DNA from: JASLDZ01 sp964235945
Lineage (GTDB): Bacteria > Pseudomonadota > Alphaproteobacteria > Caulobacterales > Caulobacteraceae
NCBI GenBank assembly: GCA_964235945.1
Contig: CAXSDV010000011.1
Location: 6,433 to 70,432 of the forward strand
Length of the DNA: 64,000 nt
Direction: 5' to 3'
The position numbers and the translations under genes are program-made. Shown here in pieces: positions 26,691-35,098 of this stretch; positions within the stretch are counted from its first letter, which is position 1, and each line of letters opens with the position of its first letter. Under the pieces are notes generated by a model. It searched no databases. It had not been told where the DNA came from and saw nothing but the letters and a program-made list of their open reading frames with translations.

Positions 26691-27362
26691 TCAGTCGCCG
26701 AACAGCACCCGGGCGGCCGCGTGCTTGACGGGCAGCACCTCCAGCCCCTCGCGCGCCAACAGGTCCAGCGCGAGCTCCACCGCCGCGCCCCCGTCGGAAA
26801 GATCCCGGACGCGCAGCACGACCCATCCGCGGCGGGCGCGGGCCTCGGCGGCGTGACGTGCGAGGTCGACATCCGCGGCGGCGTCCACCGTCAGGCGCCT
26901 CAGGTCCGCCAAGTCGACGAGCCCGGCGTTCAACCCGGGTCGGCGCCCGCACACGGCCGCGAACCGGCGCGCGGCGTCGCGCTTGGCGCTGCGGCCGACG
27001 CCGCGGGACGTGTTCCAGGCGAGGCAGGCGCCGCGAACGCCGTCCGTCGCCTCCGCCAGGCGGTCCTGGAGTTTCGCGAGCGCCGCGTCGTGGACGTCGG
27101 CGTCGGCCAAGAGGCCCAACTCGTGCCCCGCGTCGCTCAGGGCGGCGAGGTCGCGCGTGCGGGTCGGGTCCAGCGACTCCGCGGCGAGGTGGACGGTGGC
27201 GCGCACCCGGCGGCGCTCCAACAGCGGCCCGCAGGCGGCCAGCACGGCGGCGGGCGGCGCGTCGAAGGTCAGGCTGGCGACGCCGACCTCCAGGTGCGAG
27301 CGCACGCGCTTGATCGACAGGGCGCCGACGCCCGCGTCCCAGGCGGCGGCCAGCGGGCTCAC
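26691..27362 (-). CDS. polysaccharide-deacetylase-like (NodB superfamily-like) protein
   Basis: The GTG at 27362 overlaps the stop of the FkbH-like gene (GTGA), so the two are translationally coupled. The 223-residue protein reads SHLEVGVASLTFDAPPAAVLAACGPLLERRRVRATVHLAAESLD, then SDAGHELGLLADADVHDAALAKLQDRLAEATDG and a C-terminal LDLLAREGLEVLPVKHAAARVLFG. This strand/helix order mirrors polysaccharide deacetylases (SFDD...T.FV....L......G.E...H....). The metal-binding Asp-Asp pair and His residues are largely not conserved (FDAP, GLLADAD), so it may be non-catalytic. The assignment is tentative. Confidence 0.6.
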   Translation of the reverse strand: MSPLAAAWDAGVGALSIKRVRSHLEVGVASLTFDAPPAAVLAACGPLLERRRVRATVHLAAESLDPTRTRDLAALSDAGHELGLLADADVHDAALAKLQDRLAEATDGVRGACLAWNTSRGVGRSAKRDAARRFAAVCGRRPGLNAGLVDLADLRRLTVDAAADVDLARHAAEARARRGWVVLRVRDLSDGGAAVELALDLLAREGLEVLPVKHAAARVLFGD

Positions 27363-29167
27363 GCGGCCCGCGCGGCGGGGGCGGCGGCGCGCACCGCCAC
27401 CACGTCGCTCTCCGCGAAGGGCGCGTCCAGCGGGCGGGCGTGGCGCACCCGCCCCTGGGCGTCGGCCTCGCCGGGCGCGAAGCCCAGGTCGGCGAGCAGG
27501 AGGGCGGCGGCGCGGTTGCGGTCGGTGGGACGGTGCAGGGCGGCGAACTCGACGTGGCCGCGCGCGGCCAGGAGCGCGGCCATGTGCGCGAAGGCGGCGT
27601 GCTCCACCCGCTTCCTCTGCACCCGGCAGCTCATGAAGAAGAGGTCGAGCTCGCCGCGCAGGAGGTCGAGGTCGGCGAAGCCGATCAGGCCGTAGTCGCC
27701 GTAGCGGTCGAGGCAGCGCAGGGTCAGCCGCGCCCGGTCGGGATCGGGAGCGGCCAGCCGCTCGGTTTCCGTGCGCGAGAGCTTGGCCCCGGTGAAGTTG
27801 AGCTGGTTGGTGCGCTGGGACAGTTCGTGCACCCGCGCGACCTCCGCGGGGCCGAGCGGCGCCACGTCCAGGACGATGCCCGAGCCGCGCAGGAAGGCGA
27901 GGTAGTCGCTCCCCGCCGCCTGCGCAGCCGCGCCGCGCCCCGCCTCCGCCTGGTACAGGGCGCGGCGACGCCCGCTCTCGGCCGTGACCGGCCGGTCGAA
28001 CCAGGGGTGGGCCGCCAGGCCCGCCACCTGCGTGTGGGCCAGGGTGCGCACGGACGGGTGCGCGGCGGCCACCTCCGCGCGCTCGAAGGGCTGGTCGTCC
28101 ACGAACACGAAGCTGTCGAGGTGGAGGTCCAGCGCCGCGGCTATGCGCGCCACCGCCTCGCTCTTCGGCCCCCAGCCGACCTGGGGCGCGAGGAAGTAAT
28201 CGCGCAGGCCGTGGCGCTCCAGCGCGGCCAGGGCCTCGGCCTCGTCGTTCTTGCTGGCCACGGAAAGCAGCACGCCGCGCGCGTCCAGCGCGCGGACCGC
28301 CTCCACCGCCTCCGGCCGGGGGACCACGCCCTCCGCCCCGTCCTCCGCCAGGGTTCCCGTCCACAGGGTCTCGTCCAGGTCCCAGACCAGCACCTTGGCG
28401 GGGCCCCCCGCCACCGAAGGCGCGGCGGCGGGGAGCTCCAGCGCGGCCCAGTCCATGAGGCCGAAGCCCACGTCCGCGCCACCGTCGGGCTCTCCCGTCA
28501 CCTCCACCTGGATCAGGTGGTCGGCGGCGAGGTCCACCGCCGCGGCGACCGCGGCGTGGGGGAAGGTGAAGCGGCCGGGCGCGGAGGTGGCGGTGAAGCG
28601 ACCCTGGAACATTCGGCCCGACCCCGTCTCCAGGAAGGTCAGGGTGAAGTCGTGGGGGCGCCCGTCGTTGGACCAGGCCTCCACCACGAAGTGCGTGGGA
28701 GCGGGGGCGGGGTCGGAGGACGCGGCCGTGGCGCGGGCGCGCTTGCGCTCGTTCCAACGCCAGGCGAGGTGGTTGGAGGCCCAGAACCCGGTGGGCGCGG
28801 CGGCCAGGGCGGCGCAGACCTGCAGGTCGCGGCGCTCGAGCGCCTCCGCCGCCGCGGCCGGGCGCAGGGCGGCGGGGCCGCGCGCCTCCAGCTTGCCCCA
28901 GCGCCGGAAGCGCACGCGCATGGCCCCCGCCTCGCCCTCCACACGCTCCATCCCCGCCTCGAAGCGGCGACACTTCAGGTCCGGCCGGGGGTCGTAGAAG
29001 CTGCAGGACGCGTAGCACTTGGGGTAGGAGCATTCCGAGCAATGCTCGCCCCAGCGCAACTGGCTGCGCCAGGGCGCCGCCGCGCGGGTGGCGGCCAGGG
29101 TCTCGCGCACCGCCGCGGACGGGGCCGGGGCGGTGGGGACGCGGTCTCCGGCGATGGTCTCCCTCAT
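27359..29167 (-). CDS. HAD-IIIC / FkbH-like protein with N-terminal cysteine cluster
   Basis: ATG 29167 is preferred over an in-frame GTG at 29176 because AGGGTGG lies about 6 nt upstream. The 602-residue protein has five cysteines close together near the N-terminus (C43, C46, C51, C55, C66; HCSECSYPKCYASC), possibly a metal or Fe-S site. A middle beta-rich region follows (about 155-245, FTLTFLETGSGRMFQGRFTATS). The HAD domain begins at VWDLDETLW with D263 and D265, then VLLSVASKND and FVFVDDQPFERAEV. The C-terminal GNAT-like FkbH part contains LSQRTNQLNFTG and RYGDYGLIGFADL. FkbH proteins load glyceryl groups on carrier proteins or act in surface-glycan synthesis; here no carrier protein is nearby. 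Confidence 0.85.
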   Translation of the reverse strand: MRETIAGDRVPTAPAPSAAVRETLAATRAAAPWRSQLRWGEHCSECSYPKCYASCSFYDPRPDLKCRRFEAGMERVEGEAGAMRVRFRRWGKLEARGPAALRPAAAAEALERRDLQVCAALAAAPTGFWASNHLAWRWNERKRARATAASSDPAPAPTHFVVEAWSNDGRPHDFTLTFLETGSGRMFQGRFTATSAPGRFTFPHAAVAAAVDLAADHLIQVEVTGEPDGGADVGFGLMDWAALELPAAAPSVAGGPAKVLVWDLDETLWTGTLAEDGAEGVVPRPEAVEAVRALDARGVLLSVASKNDEAEALAALERHGLRDYFLAPQVGWGPKSEAVARIAAALDLHLDSFVFVDDQPFERAEVAAAHPSVRTLAHTQVAGLAAHPWFDRPVTAESGRRRALYQAEAGRGAAAQAAGSDYLAFLRGSGIVLDVAPLGPAEVARVHELSQRTNQLNFTGAKLSRTETERLAAPDPDRARLTLRCLDRYGDYGLIGFADLDLLRGELDLFFMSCRVQRKRVEHAAFAHMAALLAARGHVEFAALHRPTDRNRAAALLLADLGFAPGEADAQGRVRHARPLDAPFAESDVVAVRAAAPAARAA

Positions 29168-29265
29168 GGCGGCCACCCTGACGCAGGAGGCTTACGGATC
29201 GGTTTCGCCTTTGCGCGCGCCTCCGTTAGGCTCCCCGTTCGCGGTGGGAACGGACGCGGGGAAAC

Positions 29266-30291
29266 GTGGCCAACTATACGATCACGGACGTGGCGCTGCG
29301 CGCGGGCGTGTCCATCAAGACGGTGTCGCGCGTCATCAACCACGAGCCCAACGTCAAGGCGGAGACGCGCGAGCGCGTCACGGGCGCGGTGGCGGCGCTG
29401 GGCTACCGGCCCAACGTGTCGGCGCGCAGCCTGGCGGGATCTCGCGCCTACCTCCTGGGCCTGGCGGTCGACAATCCCAGCATCGACTACATCAGCGCGC
29501 TGCAGATGGGGGCGGTGCGGCGCTGCCGGGCGGCGGGGCTGCACCTGATCGTGGAGCCGCTCGAGTCCGCCCAAACCCCGCCGGCCGCCGCCCTGGCCGC
29601 GCTGGTGGGGGCCGTGCGGGTGGACGGGCTGATCCTGACGCCCCCCGTGTGCGACGACCTGGACGCGCTGGCCGTGCTGGAGGCGGCGGGCGTGGCCTAC
29701 GTGCGCCTGTCCCCCGACCGCGAGCCCGACCGGGGCCCGCGGGTGGTCATCGACGACGCCCGCGCCGCCCACGACATGACGCGCGCCCTGCTGGACCTCG
29801 GCCATCGGCGCATCGGCTTCGTGCGGGGCCACCCGGAGCACGGCGCCTCCCACAAGCGTTACGAGGGCTTCGCGCGCGCGCTGGCCGCCGCGGGGCTGCC
29901 CGAGGAGCCCGAACTCTCCCCCCAGGGCTGGTTCTCCTTCCGCTCGGGGCTGGAGTGCGGGGAGGAGCTGCTGAGCCTGACCGCCCCGCCTTCCGCCATC
30001 TTCGCCTGCAACGACGACATGGCGCTGGGCGTGCTGGCCGCCGCCAACCGGCGCGGGCTGCAGTCGCCGGCCGACCTGTCGGTCGCCGGGTTCGACGACA
30101 CGGCCATGTCGCGCGCGGTCTGGCCCCAGTTGTCCACCGTGCGCCAGCCGGTGGAGGAGATGGCCGCCGCCGCCGCCGACATCCTGATCACGGGCGCCGG
30201 CGCCCGGGGAGCGGAGGCCGCGCCCGTGCGGCGGCTGCTCGACTTCGAGGTGATGCTGCGCGGGACCACCGGCCCCGCGCCCGTTCAGTGA
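29266..30291 (+). CDS. LacI-family transcriptional regulator
   Basis: This 341-residue regulator starts at GTG 29266. The N-terminal HTH is textbook (TITDVALRAGVSIKTVSRVINHEPNVKAETRERV), followed by the hinge helix YRPNVSARSLAGSRA and a periplasmic-binding-protein-like sugar-sensing domain (LGLAVDNPSIDYISALQMGAVRRCRAAGLHLIVEPL; LGHRRIGFVRGHPEHGASHKRYEGF; IFACNDDMALGVLAAANRRGLQSPADLSVAGFDD). Ligand unknown. It is divergent from the FkbH-like gene across 98 bp and convergent with the HtrA-like gene, overlapping its end by 7 bp. A carbohydrate-utilisation role would fit the GH92 mannosidase 2.5 kb away, but that is inference. Confidence 0.95.
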   Translation: MANYTITDVALRAGVSIKTVSRVINHEPNVKAETRERVTGAVAALGYRPNVSARSLAGSRAYLLGLAVDNPSIDYISALQMGAVRRCRAAGLHLIVEPLESAQTPPAAALAALVGAVRVDGLILTPPVCDDLDALAVLEAAGVAYVRLSPDREPDRGPRVVIDDARAAHDMTRALLDLGHRRIGFVRGHPEHGASHKRYEGFARALAAAGLPEEPELSPQGWFSFRSGLECGEELLSLTAPPSAIFACNDDMALGVLAAANRRGLQSPADLSVAGFDDTAMSRAVWPQLSTVRQPVEEMAAAAADILITGAGARGAEAAPVRRLLDFEVMLRGTTGPAPVQ

Positions 30292-31271
30292 TAGCGGGGC
30301 TTCTTGAGGAAGCGCCGACGGTCGGCGGTGGCCACCGTCACGTCGAACACGTCGCCCTCGCGGTCGAGGGTCAAGGGCGCGCCGACCCCGGCCGGGCCCA
30401 GCGCCCACACCGCGCGGTAGAAGCCCGCCAGGTCGTCCACCGGCCGGCCGGCCACCGCCAGCACCGCGTCGCCCCGGCGCAGCTCCGCCCGGTCGGCGGG
30501 GCCGCCGGTGGACAGGCCCAGCACCACCACGCGCCCGTCCTGCTCCTGCACGTACACGCCGAGCCAGGGCCGGGCGGGCGCGTCGGGCCGTCCGGTGAGC
30601 AGGCCGTCCAGCACGGGCGCCAGGAGCTCGATGGGCACCAGCATGTTCATCGGCCGCGGCTTGCCGCCGGGGCCCTCCGCCTCCAGCTGGAGCGAGCCGA
30701 CGCCCAGGAGCTCGCCCCCCGGCCCGATCAGCGCCGCCCCGCTCCAGTGCGGGTGGGCCGGGGCGGTGAACAGCGCGGCGTCCAGCAGGTACTCCCAGTA
30801 GCCGGCGAAGCCTTCGCGGGCCACGAGCTTGGCCGCGGCCGCGTGGGCGCGGCCGCCCGCCCCCGCCACCACCAGCGGGGCGCCGGGGGTCAGCGCCCGG
30901 GAGTCGCCGAGCTTGAGCGCGGGCGCCTGCAGCGGCTCCAGCGCCTGGACCAGGCCGAAGCCCGTCGCCTGGTCGACCCCCAGCACGTGGCCGGCCACCG
31001 TGCGCCCGTTCACGGTGGTGAGCTCCACGCTCTGCGCCTCCGTGACGAGGTAGCCGATGGTGAGCACCAAGTCCTCGCGGATCACCACGCCGTTGCCGAC
31101 GCGCTCGACGCCGAGGGTCTCGGCGGTGAAGGCGTCCTGCGGCACGTGGGCCTGAAGCGCGACCACGCTGGACAGGGCGCGGTCGAGGTCGAAGTCCAGG
31201 GTCTCGGGGCGGGGGCGGTCGGCGACCGCCACCTCGAAATCGTCGAATACGGACAAAGCGGAACTCTCCAT
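30285..31271 (-). CDS. HtrA/Deg-like trypsin-fold protein with PDZ domain, apparently inactive
   Basis: The ATG at 31271 starts a 328-residue protein with no signal peptide. It has the DegP-like architecture: trypsin-like fold (VGNGVVIREDLVLTIGYLVTEAQSVELTTVNGRTVAGHVLGVDQATGFGLVQ) and a PDZ domain (RPWLGVYVQEQDGRVVVLGLSTGGPADRAELRRGDAVLAVAGRPV). Against the family pattern, the catalytic His in NHVV is replaced (GYLV), the Asp block DxxTDLAL is replaced (DQATGFGL), and the Ser block GNSGGP reads HWSGAA, keeping only a serine. It therefore looks like a pseudoprotease, perhaps a cytoplasmic peptide-binding or regulatory protein. Confidence 0.8.
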   Translation of the reverse strand: MESSALSVFDDFEVAVADRPRPETLDFDLDRALSSVVALQAHVPQDAFTAETLGVERVGNGVVIREDLVLTIGYLVTEAQSVELTTVNGRTVAGHVLGVDQATGFGLVQALEPLQAPALKLGDSRALTPGAPLVVAGAGGRAHAAAAKLVAREGFAGYWEYLLDAALFTAPAHPHWSGAALIGPGGELLGVGSLQLEAEGPGGKPRPMNMLVPIELLAPVLDGLLTGRPDAPARPWLGVYVQEQDGRVVVLGLSTGGPADRAELRRGDAVLAVAGRPVDDLAGFYRAVWALGPAGVGAPLTLDREGDVFDVTVATADRRRFLKKPRYH

Positions 31272-31352
31272 TCGCTCGTGATTTCGTGCGCGGAGCCTTG
31301 TTCGGCAAGGGCGCGGCTTTCGCGGGGAGGCCGCGGGGCCTAGACGGGCGCC

Positions 31353-32714
31353 ATGGCCCCACCCCCGCCGACCGCAGCCGCCCCGCCCGGCGACGCCCTC
31401 GTCCCGGCGCCCGAGCCGGCCCTGGAGGTTCAGGCGGAGGCCGCGGCCGCGGCGCCCCGTTCCGCCGGCCCGAAGCTGGCGGGCAAGTCGCGCGCGCCGT
31501 GGAGCGAGGTGGTGATGCTGGCCTCGCTCAGCATGTTCGGCTCGGTGGCCATGGACATGTACCTGCCGGCCCTGCCCGGCATGGCGGCGGCCCTGCGCGC
31601 GAGCCCGCGCGACGCGCAGGCCACCATCTCCGTGTTCCTGCTCGGCCTGGCCTTCGGGCAGCTGGTGTTCGGCCCCCTGTCGGACCGGGTGGGCCGGCGC
31701 CCGCCCATCCTGGCGGGCGTGGTGATGTTCCTGCTGGCCAGCGGCGCGTGCGCGGTCTCCACCGGGGTGGGCGCCCTGATCGCCGCGCGCCTGGTGCAGG
31801 CCTTGGGCGCGTGCGCGGGCATGGTGGTGTCGCGGGCGGTGGTGCGCGACCGCTACGACGACCACGAGGTGCTGCACGTCTTCTCGCTCCTGAGCCTCGT
31901 GTTCGGCGTGGCTCCCATCGTGGCTCCGCTGGTGGGAGGCTGGGTGCTGGCGGTCAGCGGCTGGCGCTCCATCTTCGGCTGGCAGGCGGCCTTCGGCGTG
32001 TTGGCCGGGCTCGCCGCCTGGTTCCGCCTGCCGGAAAGCCGGTCGGAGCGCACGCGCGACCAGGCGCGGGCCGAGCGGCCGTGGAGCAGCTACGCGGCCC
32101 TGCTGCACCAGCCCCTGCTGACCGGCTACCTGCTGACGGGCGCGCTCTCGGGGGCGGCGCTGTTCAGCTACATCACGGCCGCGCCCCAGGTGGTGATGAA
32201 CCAGTTCCACATCCCCGCCGCGCACTTCGGCTGGGTGTTCGGGGCCAACTCCGCCGGGTGGATCGGCGCCAGCCAGCTCAACGCGCGCCTGGCGCGGCGC
32301 GTGTCGGGCGAAAGACTGCTGCAGGGCGCGCTGCTGGTCGCCCTGGCGGCCTCCCTGCTCCTGCTGGCGAGCGCGTGGACGCGGTGGGGCGGGGTCTGGG
32401 GCGTGCTCGTCCCCCTGTTCGTGGTGATCTCCTGCATGGGCTTCAGCCAGCCCAACGCCTCGGTGGGGGCCATGTCGGTGGACCGCCACCGGGCGGGGGC
32501 GACCGCCGCCCTGCTGGGCGCCTCCTTCTTCGGCGTGGGGAGCCTGGCGGGGGCGGCCGCCGGCTTGGTGCGCGGAACGCCGGCCCAGTCCATGGCGACG
32601 GTGATCACGGGCTCGCTCCTGCTCTCGCTCCTGGCCTACCGCGGGCTCGTGCGGCCCGCGGCGCGGCGGCTGGATGCGCGATCCGGCCTGGAGCCCGGCG
32701 CGGCGGAGGGCTAG
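31353..32714 (+). CDS. Bcr/CflA-family multidrug efflux MFS transporter
   Basis: This 453-residue protein has twelve predicted membrane helices preceded by a 50-residue Ala/Pro-rich cytoplasmic leader. The Bcr/CflA subfamily is indicated by MDMYLPALPGMAAAL in helix 1, the QLVFGPLSDRVGRRPPILAG loop (MFS motif A), LIAARLVQALGACAGMVVSRAVVRDRYD and the APLVGGWVL antiporter-type motif. Such proteins export drugs, peptides or sulfonamides using the proton gradient. It is divergent from the HtrA-like gene (81 bp apart) and lies just upstream of the GH92 gene. Confidence 0.93.
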   Translation: MAPPPPTAAAPPGDALVPAPEPALEVQAEAAAAAPRSAGPKLAGKSRAPWSEVVMLASLSMFGSVAMDMYLPALPGMAAALRASPRDAQATISVFLLGLAFGQLVFGPLSDRVGRRPPILAGVVMFLLASGACAVSTGVGALIAARLVQALGACAGMVVSRAVVRDRYDDHEVLHVFSLLSLVFGVAPIVAPLVGGWVLAVSGWRSIFGWQAAFGVLAGLAAWFRLPESRSERTRDQARAERPWSSYAALLHQPLLTGYLLTGALSGAALFSYITAAPQVVMNQFHIPAAHFGWVFGANSAGWIGASQLNARLARRVSGERLLQGALLVALAASLLLLASAWTRWGGVWGVLVPLFVVISCMGFSQPNASVGAMSVDRHRAGATAALLGASFFGVGSLAGAAAGLVRGTPAQSMATVITGSLLLSLLAYRGLVRPAARRLDARSGLEPGAAEG

Positions 32715-32749
32715 CTTCGCGGCGAGCCTACCGCCGGAGCCGCCCGCCG

Positions 32750-35098
32750 ATGAGATCCCCCCTCCCCAGCCTCGTCGCCCTGGCGCTGGCGCTGGCGGCC
32801 GCAGCCCCGCCCGCCGCCGCGACGGCCGCCCCGGCGCCTTCGGTGCTGGACCAGGTGGACCCGCTGATCGGCACGGGGCCGGACGGGCACACCTTCCCGG
32901 GCGCGGTGGTCCCGTTCGGCGCCGTCCAGCTCAGCCCCGACACCTGGATCGGCCCCTTCAAGCAGAGCTACGCCCACGCGGCCGGCTACCGTTATTCCGA
33001 CAAGACCATCCAAGGCTTCAGCCACACCCACTTCTCGGGGGCGGGGCACTCGGACCTGGGCGACGTGTCGCTGATGCCGATCTCCGGCGAGGTGAAGCTC
33101 GACCCGGGCGACGAGCACGTCCCGGGCTCGGGCTACCGCTCGCGCTTCGACCACGCGGACGAGACGGCGCGCCCCGGCTATTACGCGGTGACGCTGCAGG
33201 ACTACCGCACCCGCGCCGAGCTGACGGCCACCACGCGGGTGGGCCTGCACCGCTACACCTTCCCGGCGGGGGCGCCGGCCCACGTGCTCGTGGACCTGCG
33301 GCACGTGATCTACGACTATCCGGGCAAGGTGCTGTGGTCGCGCCTGCGCATCCGCGAGGATGGAACGGTGACCGGCATGCGCGAGGTGCGCGGCTGGGCG
33401 CCGGGCCGGCAAATTTTCTTCGCCCTGCGCTTCTCCCAGGCCCCCACCGGCCACGCGCTCTACGACCGCGAGGCCCAGCCGATCCTCTACAACCCCTTCC
33501 ACGGCCCGGGCACGACGCCGCGGGACACGGCGGCCGTGCAGGGCCGGGGGCTCGTGGGCGTGTTCGACTTCGACGGCCTGCACGGCCCGCTGGTCGCCGC
33601 CGTGGCCATCTCGCCGGTGAGCGAGGAGAACGCGGTCGCCAACCTGCAGGCCGAGGCGCCCCGCCTCGACTTCGACCGCGCCCGCGCCGACGCCCAGGCC
33701 GCCTGGACGCGTGAACTCTCGCGGGTGGACTTCACCGCCTCGCCGGCCATGACCAAGACCCTGTACACCGCGCTCTACCACGCGCTGCAGGCCCCCTCGG
33801 TCTCGCAGGACGTGGACGGCCGCTACCGCGGGCCCGACGGCGAGGTGCACCAGGCGAAGGGCTTCACCTTCGTGTCCACCTTCTCCCTGTGGGACACCTA
33901 CCGCGCCGAACAGCCGCTGATGACGCTGATCGAACCGGCCGGACGCACGGCGGACGTGGTGAACTCGCTCCTGGCCTCGCGCGACGAGAGCCCGTTCGGC
34001 ATCCTGCCGGTGTGGCAGTTCGCCGGGCAGGAGACCTGGACCATGATCGGCTACCACGCCGTGCCCGAGATCGCGGACGCGATCGCCAAGGGCATGGGCG
34101 GGTTCGACAAGGGCCGCGCCCTGGACGCCATGGTGGCCTCCGCCGACTACGGCCCCTACGGCCACCTCGCCGACTACATGCGCCTGGGCTACGTGCCCGC
34201 CGACCACGACGGCGAGTCCGCCTCCAAGACGGTGGAGTACGCCTTCGACGACTGGACGATCGCCAAGGCCGCGGGGGTGCTCGGCCGCCGGGACACGGCC
34301 GACCGGTTCGCCAAGCGCGCCGGTTACTGGCGCAACGTGTTCGACCCCAAGGTGGGCTTCGTGCGGCCGAGGCTCGCCTCCGGCGCCTGGGTGGAGCCCT
34401 TCGACCCGGCCAAGGCGGGGGCCGGCAGCGGCTTCACCGAGGGCGACGCCTGGCAATACCTCTACGCCCCCCAGGACGCGGGCGGGCTGATCCGCGGGCT
34501 GGGCGGCGACGCGGGGCTCGTGGGCAAGCTGGACGCGACCTTCGACGCCAAGGTCGACCCCAAGCAGTACGCGGACGTGGAGGACATCGCCGGCATGATC
34601 GGCCAGTACATCCACGGCAACGAACCCAGCCACCACCTGGCCTACCTGTACGCCTTCGCCGGCCAGCCCTGGCGCGGGCAGATGCGGCTGAAACAGATCG
34701 TCGACTCCCAGTACAAGCCCGCCCCGGACGGCCTGGTGGGCAATGACGACCTGGGCCAGATGTCGGCCTGGCTGATCTTCACCGCCCTGGGCTTCTATCC
34801 CGTGGCCCCCGGCTCGAACGAGTACGTGCTGGGCCGGCCCTTCGTGGACCGCGCGGTGATGGAGCTGCCCGGCGGAGGACGCTTCACCGTGGTCGCCGAC
34901 GGCCTGTCGGACGCGCACCCCTATGTCGCGCGCGTGCTGCTGAACGGCCGACCGCTGGAGCGCAGCTTCATCCGCCACGACGAGATCACCCGCGGGGGCG
35001 AGCTGCGCTTCATCATGCAGGCGCAGCCGAACCGCGCGTTCGGCCGCGCCTTGGACGCCCGCCCCTACTCGGCCACGCCCTACCCCAAGGCGCCCTAG
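32750..35098 (+). CDS. GH92 family exported alpha-mannosidase
   Basis: GH92 enzymes are calcium-dependent exo-alpha-mannosidases acting on alpha-1,2- and related mannosides. The ATG at 32750 starts a 782-residue protein with signal peptide (ending AATAAPAP). The N-terminal beta-sandwich begins VDPLIGTGPDGHTFPGAVVPFGAVQLSPDT and continues IQGFSHTHFSGAGHSDLGDVSLMP. The (alpha/alpha)6 catalytic domain contains FTFVSTFSLWDTYRAEQPLMTL, GWxxxx-type VEYAFDDW, and the conserved IHGNEPSHHLAYLYAFAGQPW and LVGNDDLGQMSAWLIFTALGFYPVAPGSNEYVLG blocks. All expected motifs are present, so it is probably active. It starts 35 bp after the MFS gene. Its stop shares CTAG with the stop of the convergent gene. Confidence 0.95.
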   Translation: MRSPLPSLVALALALAAAAPPAAATAAPAPSVLDQVDPLIGTGPDGHTFPGAVVPFGAVQLSPDTWIGPFKQSYAHAAGYRYSDKTIQGFSHTHFSGAGHSDLGDVSLMPISGEVKLDPGDEHVPGSGYRSRFDHADETARPGYYAVTLQDYRTRAELTATTRVGLHRYTFPAGAPAHVLVDLRHVIYDYPGKVLWSRLRIREDGTVTGMREVRGWAPGRQIFFALRFSQAPTGHALYDREAQPILYNPFHGPGTTPRDTAAVQGRGLVGVFDFDGLHGPLVAAVAISPVSEENAVANLQAEAPRLDFDRARADAQAAWTRELSRVDFTASPAMTKTLYTALYHALQAPSVSQDVDGRYRGPDGEVHQAKGFTFVSTFSLWDTYRAEQPLMTLIEPAGRTADVVNSLLASRDESPFGILPVWQFAGQETWTMIGYHAVPEIADAIAKGMGGFDKGRALDAMVASADYGPYGHLADYMRLGYVPADHDGESASKTVEYAFDDWTIAKAAGVLGRRDTADRFAKRAGYWRNVFDPKVGFVRPRLASGAWVEPFDPAKAGAGSGFTEGDAWQYLYAPQDAGGLIRGLGGDAGLVGKLDATFDAKVDPKQYADVEDIAGMIGQYIHGNEPSHHLAYLYAFAGQPWRGQMRLKQIVDSQYKPAPDGLVGNDDLGQMSAWLIFTALGFYPVAPGSNEYVLGRPFVDRAVMELPGGGRFTVVADGLSDAHPYVARVLLNGRPLERSFIRHDEITRGGELRFIMQAQPNRAFGRALDARPYSATPYPKAP

